64,000 nt of DNA from Microbacterium esteraromaticum (GTDB lineage Bacteria; Actinomycetota; Actinomycetes; Actinomycetales; Microbacteriaceae): NCBI RefSeq assembly GCF_028747645.1, contig NZ_CP118100.1, forward strand, positions 186,001-250,000, written 5' to 3'. A model generated the notes under the pieces. The model worked only from the letters and a program-made list of their open reading frames with translations, had not been told where the DNA came from and ran no database searches. This document shows, piece after piece, positions 32,233 through 40,958 of this stretch (positions are counted from its first letter, which is position 1; every line of letters starts with the position of its first letter). The position numbers were made by a program, and so were the translations under genes.

Positions 32233-32819
32233 TGCATCGCTCGCTTGCCCCGGAGATCAGAGAATGGGTCGAGTTGGTCGTCGCAGAGAACGCCGATGAT
32301 CTCTTGCGCTATCTCCTCCGTCGCGTCGACGCGCCGGAGGACGCCGCCGATCTGCTCGGTCGTGTGCTCCTTGCGCTCTGGGAAGGCGGCGCGAGAGTGC
32401 CCACCGTCGACCCGGACGCGCGGATGTGGTGTTTCGGTATCGCCCGCAACATCCTCCGCGAGCACTACCGGCACAGCCAAAAGCGCCTCGCACTGGCTGA
32501 CGATCTTAGAGATCATCTGCGCGACCTCGCGATTCCGGACAACGCAGCGGACACTGCTGCGGAAGCTCAGATGCGCGCCCACGCCGTCAGAACCGCAGTT
32601 CTGGCACTCGATGAGAGATACCGAGAACTGGTGATGCTCGTTCACTGGGACGGGTTCAGCTTGGCGGAGGCCGCGCGTCTTCTCGCTTTGAACGAGTCCA
32701 CAGCGCGAACACGTTACGCCCGGGCGCTCCGGCGCCTCGAAGAATCACTGAACGAGTACGCAGCAGCGCATCACACCGATCACGTCGGCATGAAGCCGGA
32801 GTGCGTTTCCGGTCTCTGA
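32232..32819 (+). CDS. ECF-like RNA polymerase sigma factor (copy 1)
   Basis: 195 residues. Region 2 includes LLRYLLRRVDAPEDAADLL and MWCFGIARNILREHYRHSQ, matching the DNA-melting helix; region 4 is RELVMLVHWDGFSLAEAARL then ESTARTRYARALRRLEESL. It follows and overlaps the membrane-protein gene, the reverse of the usual sigma then anti-sigma order. Its paralogue at 33973-34557 shares RRVD-PEDAADLL, FGIAR and LVHW-GFSL. It likely directs a small regulon including its own operon, but no -35/-10 for it is proven. Confidence 0.88.
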   Translation: MHRSLAPEIREWVELVVAENADDLLRYLLRRVDAPEDAADLLGRVLLALWEGGARVPTVDPDARMWCFGIARNILREHYRHSQKRLALADDLRDHLRDLAIPDNAADTAAEAQMRAHAVRTAVLALDERYRELVMLVHWDGFSLAEAARLLALNESTARTRYARALRRLEESLNEYAAAHHTDHVGMKPECVSGL

Positions 32820-32824
32820 CCGGC

Positions 32825-33856
32825 TCAGACCTGCGTCTCTCGACCGGCGACCGGAAGCTCACTTGTCCGGCGCTGATATCGGAATCGCGCTTGCTGTCGA
32901 CCCGAATGAAGTTGGCCTGTCCGACACCAGTGGGCTCGATTTACTCGGCGGCGCAGACGTCCTACCGCACTACACGGCGGACCAGCGAGAATCAGCCCGA
33001 TCACACGCCATACGAACGTCTCGACCCGTTCTGTGTCTGCCGGAGGCGAGCGGAGCGGTAGTCCGCGAAGGACGAATACGAAGCGCGGGGCCGGAGCCGA
33101 TCGAAATAGTCGACCGCCAACGGGTTCGAGTTCTCGTCGTGGAAGACTGCCCATGCGATCTCGGCCATATAGAGCCTCCGGCCTGACCGACTGGTGGCAT
33201 CCGCCAAAACCGTCGTTCTGGGCAAGATAACGTCGGTGTTCGCCGAGCACCGCGCGTTGGCGACGAGCGCTTAAACGGCCGAGTTGGATGACTTCGCTGT
33301 GTTCCTCACCGCGAGCGTACGAGACAAGCTCTACCTCGGTGACCGTCTCGTGCAGCGGCTGTTCGAACTCGTGAACTCGTGCGGACTCGATTGCCTTCCA
33401 GCGTTCACGCGACTGCGTTTCGCCATAAACGATGGACATATGGAAGGTCCAGTCGGCCAGGGGCAGGTCACCAAGTCGACGAAAGCTAGTGGCGTCCAGC
33501 ATGTCGGTCAATGTCGCGTAGGCGGAGACGAGGGAACTGCTACGAGCGAGCCGAAGGATGAGGATCTGCCAAGGGGCCGGGAACGCATCGACTGCCTGGC
33601 CGATGATCTCGATTGGCTGTTGCTCACATGCCCAGGCGTGCACGAGCGCGCTGAGTTCCTTGAGGCGCGATGGCTCGTAGAAGCCTCGTAGCGTCACATG
33701 GCCGCTGTGCGGGTGCGGAAGCCCCGCTAGCCCCAACGCCTTGCCCTGTTCCGTTGCGTACCGATCCGCCAGCCTTGAGGTAGGACGGAGCACGAGGTAC
33801 TGCTGCCCATCGAGAGACTCGAGCTGCCTCGGTGTATTCATGAACGGTTTCCGCAT
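32825..33856 (-). CDS. 2'-5' RNA ligase / cyclic phosphodiesterase-like protein with aberrant C-terminal tail
   Basis: The first 190 residues (33285-33856) form a two-histidine phosphoesterase: HPHSGHVTLRGF gives the first H-x-T and WTFHMSIVYGE the second H-x-S. Such proteins act on 2',5' or cyclic phosphodiester bonds in RNA or nucleotides. The remaining 150 residues are Arg-rich, lack any pattern and lie antisense to a peptidase-like remnant, so the natural stop was probably lost by recombination or frameshift near 33280. ATG 33856 or 33841 may start it. The enzyme core itself looks intact. Confidence 0.6.
   Translation of the reverse strand: MRKPFMNTPRQLESLDGQQYLVLRPTSRLADRYATEQGKALGLAGLPHPHSGHVTLRGFYEPSRLKELSALVHAWACEQQPIEIIGQAVDAFPAPWQILILRLARSSSLVSAYATLTDMLDATSFRRLGDLPLADWTFHMSIVYGETQSRERWKAIESARVHEFEQPLHETVTEVELVSYARGEEHSEVIQLGRLSARRQRAVLGEHRRYLAQNDGFGGCHQSVRPEALYGRDRMGSLPRRELEPVGGRLFRSAPAPRFVFVLRGLPLRSPPADTERVETFVWRVIGLILAGPPCSAVGRLRRRVNRAHWCRTGQLHSGRQQARFRYQRRTSELPVAGRETQV
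32863..33186 (+). pseudogene. Remnant of a peptidase S51 / dipeptidase-E-like protein (C-terminal part)
   Basis: The plus frame reads GLDLLGGADVLPHY, then RPVLCLPEASGAVVREGRI and GPEPIEIVD, which is the order and spacing of the C-terminal half of S51-like class I amidotransferase-fold proteins (GLGLL..PHY, then an active-site-flanking strand). Only about 100 residues remain, with no proper start and no N-terminal half; it abuts the sigma factor stop. The opposite strand is covered by an overlong tail of the RNA-ligase frame, which is probably not native. Function lost. Confidence 0.4.
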
Positions 33857-33972
33857 GGGATGACGCTACTCGGCAGCCCGGAGAACTCGGATCTCATTAC
33901 GTGGCTACCGCTCATGGAGCAACTGCTGTCGAGGATTGCTCTACAGCGCGTGGCACCTGAACTATTGCGCCC

Positions 33973-34557
33973 TCAGCTGTCGACGAGGTCCTGTCGTGAA
34001 CGGTCCTCTACGACAGCGGCAGCGGCTGTGGGTTCGTCGTTTGGAGAGGTGGTGCCCTCGGGGCGTTCCGCCAGGTAGGTTCTCAACGATGCGCGTGCGC
34101 GGTGATAGCGACTCCGGACCGTTCCCTCCTTCATGCGCATGATCCGCCCTACATCCTTGAGCGAGAAGCCCTCCCAGTGCACGAGGCCGATGATGTCGCG
34201 ATCAACCTGTTCGAGACGTATTAGGGCGTCTCGAAGGTCTGCATGATCATCACGATCCGAAAAGCCGGGACTTTCTGCGACGGTCAATATGCTTCGTAGT
34301 CGATCAGCCACAGCATGCTTGCGCTGCATGGTTCGATGATGACGAAGCAGAACCTTCCGCGCGATCCCGAACATCCATGGACGAACTTCGGAGTCATCGG
34401 AGGGGAGCGCTGTGATCCGCTTCCATACGATCAGGAGCACCTCGGACAATAAATCTGCAGCATCCTCCGGTGAGTCGACGCGCCGAGTCAGGTAGGCCAG
34501 CACATCGGCCGCGTGCGCGCGGACCGCGGCCGTGGCGCGAGACTTGCTCGTGCTCAT
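33973..34557 (-). CDS. ECF-like RNA polymerase sigma factor (copy 2)
   Basis: 194 residues. Region 2 shows VLAYLTRRVDSPEDAADLL and WMFGIARKVLLRHHRTMQ; region 4 shows IGLVHWEGFSLKDVGRIM then EGTVRSRYHRARASLRTYL. A 25-residue acidic tail follows. It overlaps the preceding membrane-protein gene as ATGA (34554-34557). It is paralogous to the sigma factor at 32232-32819, facing the other way, with the two pairs separated by about 1.1 kb of damaged or unrelated sequence. Confidence 0.88.
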   Translation of the reverse strand: MSTSKSRATAAVRAHAADVLAYLTRRVDSPEDAADLLSEVLLIVWKRITALPSDDSEVRPWMFGIARKVLLRHHRTMQRKHAVADRLRSILTVAESPGFSDRDDHADLRDALIRLEQVDRDIIGLVHWEGFSLKDVGRIMRMKEGTVRSRYHRARASLRTYLAERPEGTTSPNDEPTAAAAVVEDRSRQDLVDS

Positions 34558-35165
34558 CCCGCAGCACCACAGATCATGCCCATAGCGTCCACGGTTCGGG
34601 CGTCCGAATCTGGAAGGGGGCCTGCACGGTGGCCCTCGCTCAGCCAGTGAATGTCGTCAAAAGCCTGTTGTACGAATGCGCGGAGGATCGGCTCCAGGCC
34701 AAGGGCGACGCGGCTTTCGCCATCGCTGTCACCCTCCCTAGGAGGTTCTGTGTCGTATAAGTGCTGCCCCAGTCCTGTCCAGTTGTGCGAGACGATCGCG
34801 TCGTCCAGAGTCGCGTCATCGCCTCGATGGGGATTGCGCACCTCGATCCATACCCGACAGTTCTCCGTGTGACCGTCTTCAGTGACCCACGTCACCGGAA
34901 TCGGTGCCGTGTTGCGCACGTTTCCGAGCGGCATGCTCACTCCTGCCCAGTGCGACATTGCAATCACCCCGGTACTCGCACCAGCGGTTAGCAAAACCCC
35001 GCCCGCGAGACACGCCGGAAGTAGCCATCTGCCACGCACATTTCTGCCGGCGCTGAGTCGCTTCGGCATCGTCTCGTCAGCGATACGTTCGGCCTCGGAC
35101 ACCACCGAGCCAGACAGGCTCGTTGCCATGCCATCAAGCGCTTCGTCCAGATTCGTACGAGTCAT
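34554..35165 (-). CDS. Single-pass membrane protein paired with a sigma factor (copy 2)
   Basis: 203 residues, start ATG 35165 with AGGAGGGG just upstream. A cytoplasmic N-terminus of about 50 residues, a membrane helix (LLPACLAGGVLLTAGASTG), and an outside domain with Cys in TENCRVWIEV, the motif SHNWTGLGQHLYDTE and a C-terminal Cys in MGMICGAAG. Layout, the HxW-G-GQ-Y motif and the two Cys match copy 1 at 31630-32232. It precedes and overlaps its sigma factor. No known anti-sigma domain is visible; disulfide-based sensing is a guess from the paired Cys. Confidence 0.7.
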   Translation of the reverse strand: MTRTNLDEALDGMATSLSGSVVSEAERIADETMPKRLSAGRNVRGRWLLPACLAGGVLLTAGASTGVIAMSHWAGVSMPLGNVRNTAPIPVTWVTEDGHTENCRVWIEVRNPHRGDDATLDDAIVSHNWTGLGQHLYDTEPPREGDSDGESRVALGLEPILRAFVQQAFDDIHWLSEGHRAGPLPDSDARTVDAMGMICGAAG

Positions 35166-35380
35166 GACCCCTCCTAGAGCATCTACCAATACATGCCCGG
35201 GATTCGTGCAAACGTTGCAGGAGCTTCCGAGGTGGGGATTGTCGACCTGTGAGCAAGGTCGCGTCGGTGATCTCGATGGGGACGGCTTCGGCGCGCTTCT
35301 CGCGCGCAACCCGTCTCCTGTTCGCGGCCGAGGCCGTCCACCGAGCGTGCCCGACATTGTTCGGACAGTCCGAGCGTCGA

Positions 35381-35737
35381 TCAATCGCTCGGAGAGTTCT
35401 CTGCCTGACGGGCGGCCTTTCCTGCCACCACTGATCCGATGACGAGCCAGATCGCGATCCAGGCACAGCCGACGGCGGCCGCACCGATGGCGTAGTCCTC
35501 ACCGACGAAGACAGCGGTTGCGGCCGCGGCGATGAGGCCGAACCCACCTATCGCAATGGGAACCGCGGCGGCGGCGTGTCCGTGACTCCAAGCGTCCTCG
35601 GAGCGAAGTGTCGTTGTGGTCCTGATGCCTGTCCAGAAGTTCATAGGGAGGGCGCGACGGTAAGCCCGATAGGCAGTCCACACCATGATGACCCCCGCGA
35701 TGAGCAGAGGGATTGCGGTGCTGATGGCGATGATCAT
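35381..35737 (-). CDS. SdpI-like small membrane protein
   Basis: 118 residues with three hydrophobic segments (about 3-22, 58-80, 85-108). The loop after the first helix, MNFWTGIRTTTTLRSEDAWSHGH, is the signature of the SdpI/YhfL-like family (WxGxRT, then a Trp-His pair). SdpI proper gives immunity to a killing factor in Bacillus; most relatives have no known job. It is isolated between the sigma module and a hydrolase gene. Confidence 0.7.
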   Translation of the reverse strand: MIIAISTAIPLLIAGVIMVWTAYRAYRRALPMNFWTGIRTTTTLRSEDAWSHGHAAAAVPIAIGGFGLIAAAATAVFVGEDYAIGAAAVGCAWIAIWLVIGSVVAGKAARQAENSPSD

Positions 35738-36013
35738 AGAGAGGAGCTCCGTCCGTGGTCTTCGAATGTTGTGGCGGCATCGCTGCTCTTGGGTTGCGTC
35801 ACCGGGCTGCCGTCTGGGCCAGAGCAGACTCGCACCGTCGAGCGCCCGCCGGGTCTTCCGGCGGATGGGTGGTGCATGAACTTCCATCCTGGAAGACCTC
35901 GACGTCTATCCGCGAACCAGCCGCCGCCCCTCTGCTACACCCTCAGAATGTGAAGAGCTACGTTTCCGGTAGCGCCAGATCGCCTCGACCGCCGTCGACT
36001 TCGGGGCCTTCCG

Positions 36014-36754
36014 TTAGACCCCTTGAACGTGCGCGTCAACTTCCGCAGCGATATCGGAATCGAGCTTCATCGACGTCCGCCAATCGTCATGGAGCAGCGC
36101 ATGATCGACGTCGTCGAGTGCGATTATCTTGGCGTTCGTACCTTGCGCAGCCTCCGGTATCCAGTGGCGATCCTTCGTCCCGCCGATCGCGAGGTGCCTG
36201 TGGTCCGCCGCACGCAGCGCCGAGGCGACCTCCGGCTTGTTGAGCAGAGGCGTCAACCACACGCCAGCGATGCCCTCGTCAACGCAGCGCGGCAATGCGA
36301 GAGTGCCAAGAGACTTGGCGACCACCAGATCAATCCCGGTGGAAGACTCCGCCGCGTGAACCTCGAAAGCGCGATCGATCAACTGATACGGATTTGCGAA
36401 GTCTCCATCACCGTCTTCCCACTCCGCCACGCACACGCACCATCCGTGGGAAGCGAGTGCGGCCGCGGACCAGTACAGTAGCGGTGCCTGTGCAGGGTAG
36501 TCAGCTCCCGGGAGTAGCAGCGCTGAACGTCCAGTTGTTGCGGCTTCGTTGCCCAACCGCTTGATACGCACCATGCCCCGACGATACTCGTCGTCAATGT
36601 GGCGCTGAAGACCAACGTATGAGCCGCCACGCGCGATGAGCGCGCATAGTGTCGATCCCGCAGGCGGCGTGATAGTGAAGAGCCGTTGCGACAGCAGCAA
36701 CGGGCCATCGATCGAAGACAGACGCACTCGATTCTTGACGCGTGGCCTAGCCAT
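36014..36754 (-). CDS. Alpha/beta hydrolase-like protein
   Basis: 246 residues from ATG 36754, which has an excellent GGAGGAGA site eight bases upstream. The recognisable part begins near residue 70: RSALLLPGADYPAQAPLLYW, then DLVVAKSLGTLALPR (nucleophile Ser in KSLGT), LAIGGTKDRHWIP (acid) and LDDVDHALLHDD (His). This resembles small hydrolases of the Tex30/KANL3-like dienelactone group. The first 60 residues have no clear fold, so ATG 36574 could be the true start of the enzyme. Confidence 0.65.
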   Translation of the reverse strand: MARPRVKNRVRLSSIDGPLLLSQRLFTITPPAGSTLCALIARGGSYVGLQRHIDDEYRRGMVRIKRLGNEAATTGRSALLLPGADYPAQAPLLYWSAAALASHGWCVCVAEWEDGDGDFANPYQLIDRAFEVHAAESSTGIDLVVAKSLGTLALPRCVDEGIAGVWLTPLLNKPEVASALRAADHRHLAIGGTKDRHWIPEAAQGTNAKIIALDDVDHALLHDDWRTSMKLDSDIAAEVDAHVQGV

Positions 36755-36847
36755 GCCGGTTCTCCTCCGGTGAGCCAGCGATGTCTACGAGGGCGGTAGA
36801 AACTACTGCAGGCGCCGTCAACTGAAGACCGTTGTTTCCCAGGCGAT

Positions 36848-37339
36848 CTAGATACGCTGCAGAATCTCGGACACGACAGAAGCCTTCGCTCTGGTGTACT
36901 CACCCCAGTCCTTCGCCCGCGCTGAGGCTTCCTGCTTGACGGCGAGATACCTCTCTCGGCTCATCTCGTCTGCGAGCAAGATATCGCGGAACCGTACCCG
37001 CTTGGTCCATTCCTCGCCCCGAAACTCGAGCACGTGGACTACGTAGGCACGAGCGGAGCGAACCGGGAAACTCAGCCACGCGTGGTGGCTGCGCTCACCT
37101 TCAAGATCAAAACCGTGCTGCGCCAGTTGGTGAGCGGAACGCGATACCTCGCGAGCACTTACGCCGACCGCGAGATCAACGACGGGCTTCGCCGGTAGCC
37201 CAGGAACAGCCGTCGATCCAATGTGCTCGACTGAGGCAGAAGGCAGAACTGAGAGGATCTCCAGCGACATCCGGGCTGCTCGTCTTGCCCACTCCGCGTG
37301 CCCACCGTCGACCAGAACCACGCGATCGTCGGATGCCAT
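36848..37339 (-). CDS. GrpB/UPF0157 family nucleotidyltransferase-fold protein
   Basis: 163 residues. SVEHIGSTAVPGLPAKPVVDLAVGV is the GrpB signature, a nucleotidyltransferase-like GS motif with the D-x-x-V strand; RVRFRDILLADEMSRERYLAVK and a Lys-rich helical tail complete the family. A role as nucleotidyltransferase is suggested by the fold, but substrates are not established. It follows the hydrolase gene in reverse order on the minus strand, with about 90 bp between. Confidence 0.85.
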   Translation of the reverse strand: MASDDRVVLVDGGHAEWARRAARMSLEILSVLPSASVEHIGSTAVPGLPAKPVVDLAVGVSAREVSRSAHQLAQHGFDLEGERSHHAWLSFPVRSARAYVVHVLEFRGEEWTKRVRFRDILLADEMSRERYLAVKQEASARAKDWGEYTRAKASVVSEILQRI

Positions 37340-37519
37340 CCGATGAGTGTTGCATGAGGCGGCCTGCCCCCTCAGAGTCGCTGCTCGTGTCGTCTTGGTT
37401 TCAAACGTCCGGGGGCGTTGGTCGCGGTGGGAGAATCACACGTGAACCAGCCCTCATACCGGTCGGAGAATGGGGCGTTCCCGAGATCGGCCCAGCGGCT
37501 CAGCCAGTAGGCTCACGGA

Positions 37520-37957
37520 ATGAAATCGGCTCCGCCCTTCGACCAGGCCGCGTGGGTGGCGAACCAGAGATCAGCCAAGCGTCGACGCGCAATATGGACC
37601 GCGCTCATCATCACGGCCTTGCTGCTGGCATTGTTCTACGGTGGACGCGTCGCGTGGCTGACCATGATGGCAACGGGGGGCGACGTCCCACCGGCGTCCT
37701 CGGTCCCGCTACCGGAGGGGGCGGAGATTCTGGGTGACAGCATCGGCTGTGGAAGCGGAGGCTGCTCGGTCACCTTCACCGTGCGTCCTCCCTCGGGGCA
37801 GTCCCCGGAAGCCCTCGCGGAAGAGATGGGCGCAACCCCGCAGATGTCGGTATCAGGCACCTTCTGGGATCCTCGCACCGTTTGGGTGTCAGCGCGACCA
37901 GCGGGCAGTGTCTTGAACCTCGTCGTCGACTACCGGTCCGCCGAGTGGGTTCCGTAA
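37520..37957 (+). CDS. Single-pass membrane protein, function unknown
   Basis: 145 residues. A basic N-terminus (NQRSAKRRRAIW) and one helix (TALIITALLLALFYGGRVAWL) anchor an outside domain of about 95 residues holding two near Cys (SIGCGSGGCSVTF) and aromatic strands. No lipobox. It stands alone on the plus strand. No family recognised. Confidence 0.6.
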   Translation: MKSAPPFDQAAWVANQRSAKRRRAIWTALIITALLLALFYGGRVAWLTMMATGGDVPPASSVPLPEGAEILGDSIGCGSGGCSVTFTVRPPSGQSPEALAEEMGATPQMSVSGTFWDPRTVWVSARPAGSVLNLVVDYRSAEWVP

Positions 37958-38155
37958 AGATCAAGGCCCGCCACGCCAGTCACCCTCGCGCGCGGGATCT
38001 TGACGTCGGCAACTTTTTCGACCGTCTGACGGCGCTGCCGTCGATCAGGTAGACGAGTCACACGGCGCCTGCCGCAAACGATCGTTGCCAGATGGCCGGA
38101 GCCCTGCGCGTATGGATGCCGCCGCAAACCTGAACCGAAACCGTGGACCTGTAGG

Positions 38156-38713
38156 TCAGGAGGTCAATGACACCCGACCCGAGACTCGCACCCCAACGGT
38201 GACGACTGCGGGGAAGGGCAACTGCTCCCAGAATGCCACGGCAGAGCCGCCGGGCATGACAACTCCGGCCGACACCAACCATGCGGTCAAGACCATGCCG
38301 TGGGTGCCGACGATCACGTGCGGTGCGTCGTAGCGTCGCAGCCCGTCTGAGAGCCGGTGCGCCGCAGATTCCAGCGATTCCCAGCCGTCATGTCGGCGGT
38401 CAAGCTCTCCGGAAACCCATGCACGGCGTGCCGCACGATACCCATCGTGAACGTTCTCGATGCGATCCACTTCACGGAAAGCCGGATCGATGAGAACGGC
38501 GTCCTCTGACAGACCTGTTGCCAATGCGACCGTTTGCAGGGCTTTGAGTTCGGGACTAGAGACGAACTGCGCGCTGCGAGCAAGCTTCAATGCCGTGGCA
38601 GCCTCAACACCAGCCTGGGTGAGCGCCCACTCGGAGGGTTGTGCTTGCGGGTCGACCTCAGGGAGCGCGTGACGGACGAAAGTGATCGTCTGGGCGCCGT
38701 GCTGGCTATTCAT
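38156..38713 (-). CDS. Histidine phosphatase superfamily protein
   Basis: 185 residues. TITFVRHALPEVDP is the phosphohistidine motif in its RHA form (the usual is RHG/RHA); FVSSPELKALQTVALATG gives the Arg-pocket segment in weakened form, EVDRIE the acid, and VIVGTHGMVLTAWLV the second His. It removes phosphate from a small metabolite or protein. ATG 38713 is used; ATG 38725 is possible, and either overlaps the upstream MazG-like stop, so the two are co-translated. Confidence 0.82.
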   Translation of the reverse strand: MNSQHGAQTITFVRHALPEVDPQAQPSEWALTQAGVEAATALKLARSAQFVSSPELKALQTVALATGLSEDAVLIDPAFREVDRIENVHDGYRAARRAWVSGELDRRHDGWESLESAAHRLSDGLRRYDAPHVIVGTHGMVLTAWLVSAGVVMPGGSAVAFWEQLPFPAVVTVGVRVSGRVSLTS

Positions 38714-39056
38714 CGCGCGGATCATTAGACGTGGCGGCAGTCAGGGGATGCTTCCTTGCATTGAGCTGCAACTTTGCCTCAGCGGCGTCGAGCAGATCTA
38801 TCTCGACGTGAGCGGCAAGCTCGATCAGATAGATCAGCACGTCAGCCAGTTCCTCACGGAGTTGTTGCCGGTGGCTCGATGAATCGTCCCGCAAGTGGGT
38901 CTGCTCCTCGGGTGTGAGCCATTGCAAGACCTCAGCGACCTCTCCGACCTCACCGACGAGCGCCAGAGCGAGACTCTTGGAGTCGTGTAGCGCGTCCCAA
39001 CCCCGTTCCCGTGCAAAGTCGTTGATCTGCAAGCTGAACTGCGTGAAGCGATCCAT
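38706..39056 (-). CDS. MazG-like nucleotide pyrophosphohydrolase
   Basis: 116 residues. The metal-binding pattern is ALVGEVGEVAEVLQWL (ExxE) followed by LREELADVLIYLIELA (ExxD), the arrangement of RS21-C6/dCTPase-like all-alpha pyrophosphatases. It would hydrolyse (d)NTPs to monophosphates as housecleaning. ATG 39056 starts MDRFTQFSLQINDFA. It overlaps the histidine phosphatase gene, which makes a phosphate-hydrolase pair. Confidence 0.87.
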   Translation of the reverse strand: MDRFTQFSLQINDFARERGWDALHDSKSLALALVGEVGEVAEVLQWLTPEEQTHLRDDSSSHRQQLREELADVLIYLIELAAHVEIDLLDAAEAKLQLNARKHPLTAATSNDPRDE

Positions 39057-39285
39057 TGCCCCTCCGATGGTCTCTATCGACGCTAGCAGCGCGTCACGCC
39101 GCCTTCAGGTCGGCTGTTGGAGCACCGAGAACGATCGTTTTTTCATCGGAACTCTGGAGCGCCGATGGCCCACCGATAGAGTGAGCGCGTGCTTCTTTCC
39201 CGTGACTGATCGGTGATGGCGACCTCTGACGTCGCTCTCCCAACCGATCATTTCTCTTCAGCGCGCTGACAGCGCGCTATTTGGC

Positions 39286-40512
39286 TTGGAGTCACCCATC
39301 ATGCAGTCCACCCGGACGGCACGTTATATCGACGTGCTCAGATTGCCTCGAGTTCTCGGAACCTTCGGGGCCGCCCTCATCGGTAGAGGAGCCTACGCTC
39401 TTGTCTTCCTCCCACTGCTCTACGCGGTCACCGACGCCACCGGCTCAGTGGGACTGGCCGGTATCGCCGTCGGCTTGTACGGCGCGGGAGCGAGCTTCCT
39501 TGCCCCCGTACGTGCGTGGTTCATCGACCATTTCGGGGCCCGGCGCATCCTTGCGATGTTGGTCGTGCTTTTCAGTGCCACGCTCGCCGCCACCGCTCTG
39601 TGAGCTCTTTATCAACTAAACGGCACGACGCTTCTCGTTCTCGCGGCTGTTGCTGGATCCGTCGCGCCACCGCTTGGGCCGACCATGCGCGTCGCGTGGG
39701 GACGACTCGCGCCCACGAGTGATCTTCTGAAGAAGGGGCTCAGCTTTGATGCGGTTGTCGAGGAGTTGCTCTATCTCGGCGGTCCCGCCGTGACAGGCCT
39801 TGCCCTCGCATTCATCGCTCCCGGCGCAGTACTTCTGGTCCCAGCCGCTCTCGTTCTCGTCGGCGGGCTTCTCTTCGTCACCACGCGCGCTGTCGGGGAT
39901 ATGGGGCCACAACTTCCACGGAATAAGCGAGGGCCCCGCGAACGGCCCTTGCTCCTCGAACCCCGGTTCGTTGCGATCTTGATACCCACACTCGTTGCGG
40001 GAGCGATTTCCGGCAGCCTCAGCGTCAGCGTCCCCGTTGTCGTCGCCGGCGCCGGCGGCCCGGCAGCAGCAGGCATCGCACTCGGTCTGTTTGCCGGAGG
40101 TAGCGCAGCCGGCGGGCTTCTCTATGGAGCGCTTCGCGTACCCGGGTCACCGATGCGGCAGCTTCTGGCCTTAACGGCCGCTCTGGTCGTCGTGAGCTCC
40201 GTCATTGCGCTTGTGACCGGGGCTGTTGCCGTGTCCGTTGTTCTTGCCGCAGCTGGCTTGTTCTTCTCCCCAGTGATGATCGTGGCCTACTTTGCCGCCC
40301 ACCAGGAAGGTGGCGAGCACCGCCAGAACTCAGCGACAACCTGGGCCAACACCAGCCACAACGTAGGAGCAGCACTCGGCAGCGCTCTCGCAGGCATCAT
40401 GATCCAAGCTACGACGGTCCCCGCCGCCGTCCTCGGAATCGCCACCGGCTCAGTGATCCTCATCATCGCCAGTGCTGTATTGAGCAGAGCGAGCGTACGC
40501 TCCAAACGATAG
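39286..40512 (+). pseudogene. MFS transporter interrupted by an in-frame TGA
   Basis: The frame from ATG 39286 (or 39301) reads a normal major-facilitator N-terminus (RVLGTFGAALIGRGAYALVF, VGLYGAGASFLAPVRAW) to a TGA at 39601-39603. It continues in the same frame as ALYQLNGTTLLVLAAVAGS and on through about ten more helices to 40512, 408 residues in all. There is no frameshift, only the one stop, in a membrane helix. Either a recent nonsense mutation, a sequencing error or, less likely, readthrough. The helices match drug or sugar efflux MFS proteins without showing the substrate. Confidence 0.75.
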
Positions 40513-40958
40513 CCACCTGCCGGGGCGGATGAGTCACATCTGCCCCGGCACAGCAGTCTCACGAATCCCACCGTCCGCCGCGGCCCGGGCACCGCGCGAA
40601 CAAGCCGAGCGCGTCTCACAAGATCCGCCGACAACGTCTGCCGTTCGGAGGTCATGACAAGCATCTGCGGCAGCCGTTTGGAAGCGGATGGCGGAAAACT
40701 TGTCTGAGACGATCGTTCTCGGTGGCGAGGTTGCCGGTCGTGAGCGCCAGGGTCCAGAACCCGAGCTCACAGCCGCGTAGCGGCTGACGATTTCGATGGG
40801 AAGGTCGCCAGGCCACGGGCCTCACTCAAGTGCCGCCAGACCCGCTTCGCTAGGCCTGCCCTGCGGCCGCCGTCAGACGGAGCGCCGGACTGCAAGGTCA
40901 TTCTGATGACGCTGATGACGGTTGTCCATCGCGGGTCGGCGCGGGCAGACTGGCAACC
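40513..40958. other. Intergenic stretch without a credible gene
   Basis: About 450 bases between the MFS pseudogene and the next gene. Apart from the hairpin at 40518-40550, the short frames on both strands have no recognised motifs and poor codon pattern. It may hold decayed sequence, as expected in an accessory segment. Confidence 0.5.
40518..40550 (+). terminator. Terminator-like hairpin after the MFS pseudogene
   Basis: TGCCGGGGCgGATG and CATCtGCCCCGGCA pair over 13 of 14 positions around a five-base loop, eight bases after the stop. No U tract follows, as is common in high-GC actinobacteria. Confidence 0.55.

Noticed and set aside
33001..33225. Minus-strand small frame containing AWAVFHDENSNPLAVDYFDRL
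   Set aside because: It reads plausibly for a few residues, but lies antisense to the S51-like remnant and has no ribosome site or known family.
39260..39278. AGCGCGCT direct and palindromic repeat upstream of the MFS pseudogene
   Set aside because: GC-only self-complementary octamers occur by chance in DNA of this composition.
40553..40958. Possible transposase or other coding remnant
   Set aside because: Short frames on both strands gave fragments with no recognisable transposase motif.
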